NCBI GenBank assembly: GCA_037144095.1
Contig: JBAWXL010000216.1
Span: forward strand, 1-8,168
Source of the DNA: CAIXTV01 sp037144095
GTDB taxonomy: Bacteria > Bacteroidota > Bacteroidia > Bacteroidales > CAIXTV01
DNA: 8,168 nucleotides
Reading direction: 5' to 3'
Of the stretch, positions 1 to 5,139 are shown piece by piece. The translations under genes and the position numbers were made by a program. Under the pieces are notes generated by a model. It saw nothing but the letters and a program-made list of their open reading frames with translations. It was not told the origin of the DNA and ran no database searches. Every line of letters starts with the position of its first letter. Positions within the stretch are counted from its first letter, which is position 1.

Positions 1-352
1 AAGCTGGTGAATATTCAATAATAGTTACTGATGCTAATGGTTGTTCGGCAACAACTTCAACAACTATTAGCGAACCTGCACCCATAATACCAACTATAAC
101 CTCAACCAATATTTCGTGTAATGGAGGTAATGATGGAACAATTCATGGAGTAATTGTTGGTGGAACTGCACCTTATTCAAGTCAATTCCAAAAGAATGGC
201 GGATGTATTCCTCCATGTGTTTGGCCATTTGAGTGCTTGGGAGGATTCTGTATTACTCCAACATACCCTGGTCCAAATCCTGACATGACAGGAATAAAAG
301 CTGGTGAATATTCAATAATAGTTACTGATGCTAATGGTTGTTCGGCAACAAC
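1..352 (+). repeat. Identical 55-bp direct repeat inside SprB repeats (1-55 and 298-352)
   Basis: Bases 1-55 and 298-352 are identical, offset by 297 bp, which is exactly 99 codons. They encode the end of adjacent SprB-type repeats (AGEYSIIVTDANGCSATT). After base 55 the two copies diverge but remain similar. The neighbouring repeat (about 590-660) encodes the same strand with many differences. This points to a recent duplication or gene conversion of one repeat unit rather than strict amino-acid constraint, because synonymous positions are identical too. Confidence 0.9.
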
Positions 353-1787
353 GTCTACCACTATTACCGAGCCACCTGTTTTAAAGATTGTGGTTGACTC
401 TGTGAGAAATGTTTCCTGTAGTGGAGTTCACGATGGAAATATTTATATTTCATATAGTGGTGGAACTCCTCCATATTCCTGGAAAACCTATGCATTAAAT
501 ATCCTTTGCATCCCATCTTGTCCCGCTGGATGGATTTGTGGTCCACCTTGTGTTCTTCCTACTTTCCCAACCTTCCCCGATGGATTATCGGCAGGAACTT
601 ATTTAATTGTAATTACGGATGCAAAAGGTTGCTCAGATACAGTTAGTCAGACGATCACAGAAAATCCTTTAATACCTGTAAATGGAACTATTTCTGTTTC
701 AGCAAACCCTGTTTGTATAGGAACTGCAGTAACTTTTACGGCTACAATTATCAATGGTGGATTATCACCAAATTATCAATGGATGGTAAATGGTAGCACC
801 GTAGGATCGAATTCTGCAGAATACAGTTACATTCCTTCAAACAATGATGTTGTAAGCTGTATTATGACTTCATCAGAATTATGTGTAGAAGGAAACCCTG
901 CTATTTCTAGTATGACCATGACAGTGAATTCAACTCCTGCACCTGTTGGAAATAACATACAATCATTTTCTAATGCAACAACTATAAATAGTTTGGTTAT
1001 TTCCGGCACTGACATTATTTGGTACGATGCATCAACAGGAGGCAATGTGATTTCAACAACGGAAATACTGACAAATGGAACAACTTACTATGCAAGCCAA
1101 ACAATTGGAGGTTGCGAAAGCAAGGATAGATTTGGAGTTACCGTCAATCTTTCGTTATATAAAACTGTAAATCTGCATCTAATATTGGAAGGTTTATATG
1201 ATCCTTCTAATACCAATAAGATGGTTGAAGCTTTAGATATTGATTGGAATAGTGGAATGACTTTTGCAAAATATGGTCAGGGTATTGCCGACAGAATTCA
1301 GGTTGAACTTTATGAAGAAACACCTCCTTACGACTCACCAATTGTAAATGTAAGCGGAATTGATTTAGCAACTAATGGATTAGCTACATTCCAAATTTCG
1401 CCTTCCTACAATGGCAGTTACTTTATCAGGGTTCTATCTCGTAATCACTTAGAAGTGTGGTCTGCTATGCCTGTTTCTTTTAATTTAACAACGGTAGACT
1501 ACGATTTTACAACTAATGCATTAAATGCTTATCAAGCCCCGGGAGCTAACGACCCACAAGTTCAAGTAGCATCAGGTGAATATGCATTCTATCTCGGTGA
1601 TCTTGATCAAAGTCTTGGTGTAGACTTTGATGACTTTAATGTATTTGAACCTTATCTGAATGAAGGGACTTATGGATTTAACATTGCTGATTTTAATGGA
1701 AATGGTTTGGTTGATTTCGATGACTTCAATCTATTTGAACCAAGACTTAACCTTGGACCTTTCGCTCAATATCCGGGAATGCCTTAA
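1..1787 (+). CDS. Large modular surface protein with SprB repeats and dockerin-like tail (5' end missing)
   Basis: The reading frame is open from base 3, so the gene starts outside the window; 594 C-terminal residues are visible and the stop is TAA at 1785-1787. Numbering residues from base 3, the order is: the end of one SprB-type repeat (1-27), two full SprB-type repeats (about 36-125 and 135-220), each with a GGTxPY strand and a TDAxGC strand, an Ig/PKD-like module (about 221-309), and an Ig-like module with IWYDASTGG and TTYYASQ (about 310-382). A C-terminal domain follows (about 386-530) containing RNHLEVWSAMP and YDFTT, a pattern I associate with big Bacteroidota surface proteins. The tail carries two dockerin/EF-hand-like loops 30 residues apart (D533 and D563 onward) and ends FAQYPGMP. 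SprB repeats are known from gliding adhesins and other exported proteins of this phylum; an adhesive or cell-surface role is inferred. No T9SS type A sorting tail is seen at the C-terminus, so the export route is unclear. The family is confident, the precise function unknown. Confidence 0.88.
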   Translation, partial: AGEYSIIVTDANGCSATTSTTISEPAPIIPTITSTNISCNGGNDGTIHGVIVGGTAPYSSQFQKNGGCIPPCVWPFECLGGFCITPTYPGPNPDMTGIKAGEYSIIVTDANGCSATTSTTITEPPVLKIVVDSVRNVSCSGVHDGNIYISYSGGTPPYSWKTYALNILCIPSCPAGWICGPPCVLPTFPTFPDGLSAGTYLIVITDAKGCSDTVSQTITENPLIPVNGTISVSANPVCIGTAVTFTATIINGGLSPNYQWMVNGSTVGSNSAEYSYIPSNNDVVSCIMTSSELCVEGNPAISSMTMTVNSTPAPVGNNIQSFSNATTINSLVISGTDIIWYDASTGGNVISTTEILTNGTTYYASQTIGGCESKDRFGVTVNLSLYKTVNLHLILEGLYDPSNTNKMVEALDIDWNSGMTFAKYGQGIADRIQVELYEETPPYDSPIVNVSGIDLATNGLATFQISPSYNGSYFIRVLSRNHLEVWSAMPVSFNLTTVDYDFTTNALNAYQAPGANDPQVQVASGEYAFYLGDLDQSLGVDFDDFNVFEPYLNEGTYGFNIADFNGNGLVDFDDFNLFEPRLNLGPFAQYPGMP

Positions 1788-1795
1788 GAAATAAA

Positions 1796-1826
1796 CTGTT
1801 AGACTTTTAGCTGTTTAGACTTTTAG
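1796..1826 (+). repeat. Imperfect 16-bp direct repeat just after the surface gene
   Basis: CTGTTAGACTTTTAG (1796-1810) is followed directly by CTGTTTAGACTTTTAG (1811-1826), differing by one inserted T. A further TTTAGACGTTTATAC-like stretch occurs near 2471. It is a simple sequence duplication in a non-coding spacer; no function can be read from it. Confidence 0.7.
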
Positions 1827-1892
1827 GCTTTTGGAGAAGACTCAAAAGAGAATTCGGTAATACAAAGTTTTCCAAAGGTTTTATTTAGGGAC

Positions 1893-1951
1893 TTAATGGA
1901 ATTTCGTTGATGTTTGGTTTCAGCCAACAAGCATCAATGAAATTCCATTAA
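1893..1951. repeat. Long inverted repeat / hairpin downstream of the surface gene
   Basis: Arm 1893-1912 pairs with 1932-1951 over 20 positions, with 19 Watson-Crick pairs and one G-U (1906/1938). The pairing extends through one more wobble and three pairs to 1916/1928, leaving an 11-nt loop. The outer sequence reads TTAATGGAATTTC on one arm and GAAATTCCATTAA on the other. It begins 105 nt after the stop. No U-rich tract follows immediately, so it is not a classical intrinsic terminator; it could be a processing or 3'-end hairpin for the upstream mRNA, or a miniature element. The pairing is seen directly; its role is not known. Confidence 0.8.
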
Positions 1952-2029
1952 CTGTTTTAGACAATGATGGTAATGGCATATTATCCTATGTTCAAACCCC
2001 AATTGCAAAGACAGCTAAGCTGCATCGAA

Positions 2030-2053
2030 TTTTTTTATTTATGCTACTCAGAG
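2030..2053 (+). repeat. Shared intergenic element, copy 1
   Basis: Seven Ts, then ATTTAT and the core GCTACTCAGAG, match 6366-6389 at 23 of 24 positions (A replaces G at the one difference). The bases before the T-run are also related (AGCTAAGCTGCATCGA here, AGCTGAGTTACG there), so the homologous unit is probably about 40 bp. Both copies lie in intergenic DNA on the same strand. CAGCT-A-AGCTG upstream of this copy is a small palindrome. Confidence 0.75.
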
Positions 2054-2179
2054 GGCTGAATGCTTTCGCCATAAAAGCAAAATTTCATGGATGAAAATAA
2101 TTCTTAATAGTTGTTAAACAATGTTTTATAAAAATATTTCTCAACTCTTAATTAGTTACCCCCAATCCAAAAAGAACCC

Positions 2180-2442
2180 ATTCATACATGAATCAAGTCA
2201 ATTCATACATGAATCAAGGTGAATTGTACATGAATCAAGTCAATTCATACATGAATCAAGGTGAATTGTACATGAATCAAGTCAATTCATACATGAATCA
2301 AGGTGAATCGTACATGAATCAAGGTGAATCGTACATGAATCAAGGAAATTCGTACATGAATCAAGGAGAATCGTACATGAATTAAGGTGATTCATACATG
2401 AATCAAGGAGAATCGTACATGAATCAAGTTGATTCGTGTTTG
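2180..2442 (+). repeat. 21-bp tandem repeat (minisatellite), 12 units
   Basis: Units start at 2188 and every 21 bp to 2419, with a partial unit on the left (2180-2187) and a decayed one after 2439. Each unit is ATGAATCAAG, then a variable stretch, then a TAC end. Units 1, 3 and 5 are identical and units 2 and 4 are identical, giving a 42-bp higher-order repeat on the left; the right half is more varied. The junction ATTCAT-AC-ATGAAT is a near-perfect palindrome in the left units. In the forward frame it reads as heptapeptides such as MNQVNSY and MNQGESY, but unit 10 has TAA at 2383-2385 (C to T in the CAA codon). The frame would otherwise run to 2454. Because 21 is a multiple of 3, an open frame is expected by chance, and changes fall at all codon positions, so I treat it as non-coding. 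There are no unique spacers, so it is not a CRISPR array. Confidence 0.93.
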
Positions 2443-2672
2443 AAAGAGAAATAAATGTAAAAGAATTGATATTTAGACGTTTATACTATTTTGAAAAATG
2501 CCCTGTTCGCATTAAGAGGAATCATACCCTAATTTCGAAATGTCGAAACCTGCATTTGAGATTGAAGGAACCCGATTTCAGGAAGGATTTTTCTCCCTTT
2601 GAGCGATTTATCTAAATTAATGTTACTCGGCTAAACCGACTTTGCATATTCTTCAGCCTAAATTTATTTTAT

Positions 2673-2680
2673 TACTTTTG
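2673..2680 (+). promoter_or_regulatory. Bacteroidota-type -7 box (TACTTTTG) for the small membrane protein
   Basis: TACTTTTG fits the Bacteroidota -7 consensus TAnnTTTG and ends 24 nt before the ATG at 2705. The stretch TTACTTTTGCC is identical to the one before ychF. No good -33 TTTG is found at the usual spacing. Its position downstream of the alternative TTG start at 2642 supports the ATG start. Confidence 0.55.
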
Positions 2681-2704
2681 CCTTCTCCAATACATAAAAT
2701 ATTT

Positions 2705-3064
2705 ATGAAGAAAAACTTTTCCATTTTTGCAGCCGTTTTCGCTATAATTGGTTGCAGTTTGCCCTGGGTTCAAACAGCAGAAGGTTCGGTCAATGGGTTT
2801 CATGTTCCCTATAGTGGTTTTTTGGTGTTCTTTGCAGCCTTAGTTTGTGCAAGCTTTTCATATATAGCAAAAAAATGGGCATTCATTTCATCCATCACCA
2901 TCAATGCTTTAATATTGTTATTATTCGGAATGTTCTTCATACAAGTGAACAAGGCAGGCGCTATAAATCAGATTGGAATTGGGATTTATCTGGTTGTTGT
3001 TTCCGAAATAGCCATGATAATCGGTAATATACTTTCGATGAAAAACGTAAACAAAGGAGCATAA
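2705..3064 (+). CDS. Small four-helix membrane protein, function unknown
   Basis: A 119-residue protein starting MKKNFSIF. Four hydrophobic stretches are visible: about residues 5-22, 35-55, 57-79 and 90-112, joined by short polar loops, with a basic start and a basic end (MKNVNKGA). This predicts an inner-membrane protein with both ends cytoplasmic. The frame is open further upstream to a TTG at 2642, but the ATG at 2705 is preferred: it follows a promoter-like TACTTTTG at 24 nt, and the first residues MKK plus a hydrophobic helix look like a natural N-terminus. IIGC at residues 14-17 resembles a weak lipobox, but three further helices make a lipoprotein unlikely. It has its own apparent promoter and is not obviously in an operon with its neighbours. 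I do not recognise a family. Confidence 0.72.
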   Translation: MKKNFSIFAAVFAIIGCSLPWVQTAEGSVNGFHVPYSGFLVFFAALVCASFSYIAKKWAFISSITINALILLLFGMFFIQVNKAGAINQIGIGIYLVVVSEIAMIIGNILSMKNVNKGA

Positions 3065-3065
3065 A

Positions 3066-3128
3066 AAGCCCCAAGCCCCAAATTCAAAAAAGTGCAACCC
3101 TTGGGACTTGAAATTTGAAATTTGGGTC
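3066..3128. repeat. Heptamer-based inverted repeat region
   Basis: AAGCCCC occurs twice in tandem (3066-3072, 3073-3079). On the other side, four 7-bp units follow without gap: TTGGGAC, TTGAAAT, TTGAAAT and TTGGGTC (3101-3128). The two sides are roughly complementary: CCCAAATTCAAA (3077-3088) pairs with TTTGAAATTTGGG (3114-3126), with one unpaired base. The region starts 2 nt after the stop of the membrane-protein gene, so it could form a 3' hairpin, although no clear U-tract follows. Confidence 0.7.
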
Positions 3129-3182
3129 TTCTAACTCTGCTTCGTCTCTGACGCTTCACTATCCTTCACAATAAGTTAACGT

Positions 3183-3200
3183 AAACTTAATATTAAGTTT
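3183..3200. promoter_or_regulatory. Perfect 18-bp palindrome, candidate operator of the DUF47-pit operon
   Basis: AAACTTAATATTAAGTTT is a perfect palindrome centred between 3191 and 3192. It ends 12 nt before the -7 box TACTTTTG, so it covers the place where a -33 element would sit. A further half-site pair lies upstream: AAGTT at 3173-3177 faces AACTT at 3184-3188, giving 14 of 16 matched positions across 3173-3188. Such placement is typical of a repressor or activator site for a dimeric regulator. It does not resemble the direct-repeat Pho boxes of proteobacteria. The regulator is not identified here. Confidence 0.5.
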
Positions 3201-3212
3201 CCATAGTTAAAA

Positions 3213-3220
3213 TACTTTTG
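3213..3220 (+). promoter_or_regulatory. -7 box (TACTTTTG) of the DUF47-pit operon
   Basis: TACTTTTG matches TAnnTTTG and ends 26 nt before the DUF47 ATG, the same geometry as the boxes before the 119-residue protein and ychF. The predicted transcript would have a short leader. No -33 TTTG is evident; the palindrome at 3183-3200 occupies that position. Confidence 0.55.
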
Positions 3221-3246
3221 TAGAAAATTATAAAACCAAAATAATT

Positions 3247-3894
3247 ATGGGTTTGAATAGGATATTGCAAATACTTGTTCCGAAAGATAAGAAATTTATT
3301 CCCTTATTTGTTCAAGGAGCAGAAAATTTAGTAGAAGCCTCAACTCTTTTAAAAGAGGCTTTTAATGAAATTGATATTGATAAGAGAAGTGAAAAAGTAA
3401 GACGTATTAAAGACTTAGAACATTGGGGGGATGAAATTACGCATACCATATTTAATGAGTTAAACCGAACATTTATCACCCCATTTGATCGCGAAGACAT
3501 TCAAAGTCTAACATCTTCATTAGATGATGTGCTCGATTTAATTGATGCAGCAGCAAGAAAAATTGTATTATATAAACTACATACTTACGACAAAGAGTTT
3601 TCTGCATTTGCCTCACTTCTAATTCAATGTTCGGAAGAAATTAAAAAAGCTGTTTTTGGACTTTATAACTTAAAACATCCTGAAGATATTAAGAAAGCAT
3701 GTATCCTTATTAACACTTACGAAAATGAGGCAGATGATTTGTATCATCAGTCAATATCAGATTTGTTTGATGCTGAAATCGATCCAATATTGCTCATTAA
3801 AAAAAGAGATATTTTATCCTTATTAGAAAATGCAACCGATAAAGCAGAAGATGTTTCCGATGTATTGAAATCAATCATCGTCAAAGCCGGATAA
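3247..3894 (+). CDS. DUF47/PhoU-like phosphate transport accessory protein
   Basis: This 215-residue, all-helical, acidic protein belongs to the DUF47 (PhoU_div) family, which is distantly related to PhoU and usually encoded beside PiT transporters. Visible motifs are DLEHWGDEITHTIFNEL (56-72), TPFDREDI (78-85), DDVLDLIDAAARKI (93-106), YENEADDLYHQ (158-168) and ENATDKAEDVSDVLK (194-208). The two E-x-x-[GA]-D clusters are the type of acidic motif that binds metal in PhoU folds. No signal peptide or membrane helix is seen, so it is cytoplasmic, probably acting at the inner face of the transporter. The ATG is 26 nt after a TACTTTTG box, and the length is normal for the family. pit follows after 12 nt, almost certainly co-transcribed. 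A role in controlling or coupling PiT activity is known family context; the exact mechanism is inferred. Confidence 0.92.
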   Translation: MGLNRILQILVPKDKKFIPLFVQGAENLVEASTLLKEAFNEIDIDKRSEKVRRIKDLEHWGDEITHTIFNELNRTFITPFDREDIQSLTSSLDDVLDLIDAAARKIVLYKLHTYDKEFSAFASLLIQCSEEIKKAVFGLYNLKHPEDIKKACILINTYENEADDLYHQSISDLFDAEIDPILLIKKRDILSLLENATDKAEDVSDVLKSIIVKAG

Positions 3895-3906
3895 TATTTA
3901 GAAAAT

Positions 3907-4947
3907 ATGAATTTTACCATACTAATTGTTATTATCCTGCTGGCATTTGCATTTGACTTTGTAAATGGCTTTCATGATGCAGCCAATTCTATTGCCACCA
4001 TTGTTTCTACCAAAGTATTATCTCCATTTCAAGCAGTAATATGGGCAGCCTTTTTTAATTTTCTGGCTTATGCTATTTTTCAGTTGCATATTGTAGATAC
4101 CATCGCAAAAACAGTAGACACAGGTGCCATCAATTTGTATGTAATATTAGCCGGACTTATAGCCGCAATTATTTGGAATCTCCTTACCTGGTATCTTGGC
4201 ATTCCATCAAGTTCATCACATACCTTAGTGGGAGGATTTGCCGGTGCTGCAATTGCTTTTGGTGGATGGAATATTGTGCATATTCCCATTATTGTGAAAA
4301 TTGCTTCTTTTATATTTCTTGCTCCCATTCTAGGCATGGTGTTTTCATATTTTATTTCAATATTAATGTTGCATCTCACAAAGCATGCTTCTCCTCATAA
4401 ACTTAATAGAATTTTTCGACCTCTTCAGCTATTGTCATCTGCCCTTTTCAGTCTTGGACATGGAGGCAATGATGCTCAAAAGGTAATGGGAATCATCACA
4501 GCAGCTTTAATCGTGTATTTTAAGGGTGTTGACCCTGCTTCTATTCCTGATTGGGCAAATATTACTTATGATGCTGCGGGTAAAATACACACCATCCCCC
4601 ATTGGATAGTGCTTGGATGCTATAGCTGTATTGCACTTGGAACCATGCTTGGCGGATGGAGAATTGTGAGAACAATGGGTTCAAAGATTACCAGACTAAC
4701 CCCTTTTCAAGGCTTTGCAGCCGAAACTTCAGGTGCTATATTGTTATTTGGAACCGAAGCATTTGGAATACCTGTAAGTACAACACATGTCATTACGGGT
4801 GCTATTATGGGGACTGGTATGACAAAAAGACTTACTGCCGTAAGATGGGGAGTTGGTGCTAAACTTTTATGGGCTTGGGTGTTGACTATTCCTGTTAGTA
4901 TGCTTATTGCAATAGGAGTGTATCATCTGATTGTATTTTTCCAATAA
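3907..4947 (+). CDS. pit: Inorganic phosphate transporter, PiT family
   Basis: This 346-residue polytopic membrane protein belongs to the PiT/PHO-4 family, which in bacteria performs low-affinity, ion-coupled phosphate (often metal-phosphate) uptake across the inner membrane. The family's inverted internal duplication is visible. Half one has FVNGFHDAANSIATIV (18-33) and GIPSSSSHTLVGG (98-110). Half two has GHGGNDAQKVMGII (184-197) and GIPVSTTHVITGAIMGTG (287-304). The conserved D24/N27 and N188/D189 positions of the signature are present. About ten hydrophobic segments are separated by a short loop at 157-170 and an extracytoplasmic-looking or cytoplasmic loop near 205-231. It is co-transcribed with the upstream DUF47 gene (12-nt gap), a conserved pairing. 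No frameshift or missing signature is seen. Whether the coupling ion is H+ or Na+ cannot be told from the sequence. Confidence 0.95.
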   Translation: MNFTILIVIILLAFAFDFVNGFHDAANSIATIVSTKVLSPFQAVIWAAFFNFLAYAIFQLHIVDTIAKTVDTGAINLYVILAGLIAAIIWNLLTWYLGIPSSSSHTLVGGFAGAAIAFGGWNIVHIPIIVKIASFIFLAPILGMVFSYFISILMLHLTKHASPHKLNRIFRPLQLLSSALFSLGHGGNDAQKVMGIITAALIVYFKGVDPASIPDWANITYDAAGKIHTIPHWIVLGCYSCIALGTMLGGWRIVRTMGSKITRLTPFQGFAAETSGAILLFGTEAFGIPVSTTHVITGAIMGTGMTKRLTAVRWGVGAKLLWAWVLTIPVSMLIAIGVYHLIVFFQ

Positions 4948-5111
4948 TTCAATCTCAGAAAAAGGTTCTAAATATGCATAAAGGCGATTGACCAATTTAA
5001 ATTGCTTATTATTCATATAATTCAGGGCAAAATATATTGTAAGCAAAATTACATTCTTAATGAATAGATTGCTTTGTAATAGCTATTATTCAAATATCCA
5101 TTCAATTTTCT

Positions 5112-5119
5112 TACTTTTG
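5112..5119 (+). promoter_or_regulatory. -7 box (TACTTTTG) of ychF
   Basis: TACTTTTG fits TAnnTTTG and ends 20 nt before the ychF ATG. The surrounding TTACTTTTGCC is identical to that before the 119-residue gene. The 192-bp gap (4948-5139) otherwise holds a perfect 12-bp palindrome CAATTTAAATTG (4993-5004) and no clear terminator for pit. Confidence 0.55.
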
Positions 5120-5139
5120 CCCCCTAAATACAATATATT

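Larger units (their letters stand above)
1788..2704. other. Repeat-rich intergenic region, no convincing gene
   Basis: This 917-bp gap lies between the surface-protein stop and the small membrane-protein start. From left to right it holds an imperfect 16-bp direct repeat (1796-1826), a long inverted repeat (1893-1951), a 24-nt element also found at 6366-6389, a small hairpin TGCTTT/AAAGCA (2061-2079), a 21-bp tandem array (2180-2442), a weak hairpin ACTCGG/CCGACT (2625-2641, one mismatch) and a promoter-like box (2673-2680). The only frames open for any length are the tandem array and a 66-codon stretch (1897-2094) without a usable start. I see no RNA gene. Confidence 0.75.

Noticed and set aside
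237..239. TTG at 237 as start of the surface protein
   Set aside because: The same frame is open back to base 3 and encodes another SprB repeat, so the gene is truncated by the window edge.
2188..2385. 65-residue heptad-repeat protein as a real gene
   Set aside because: The frame is a by-product of a 21-bp tandem repeat; substitutions hit all codon positions, the start is arbitrary among units, and a stop interrupts the array before its end.
2180..2442. CRISPR array
   Set aside because: Repeats are contiguous with no unique spacers, and no cas gene is present.
2642..2704. Upstream TTG start for the membrane protein
   Set aside because: The promoter-like TACTTTTG lies inside this extension, and the ATG at 2705 begins a natural MKK-plus-helix N-terminus.
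2750..2757. Lipoprotein signal (IIGC) in the small membrane protein
   Set aside because: The lipobox is weak and three further membrane helices follow.
3173..3212. Classical Pho box upstream of the phosphate operon
   Set aside because: The site is a palindrome, not the 7-bp direct-repeat arrangement of PhoB boxes.
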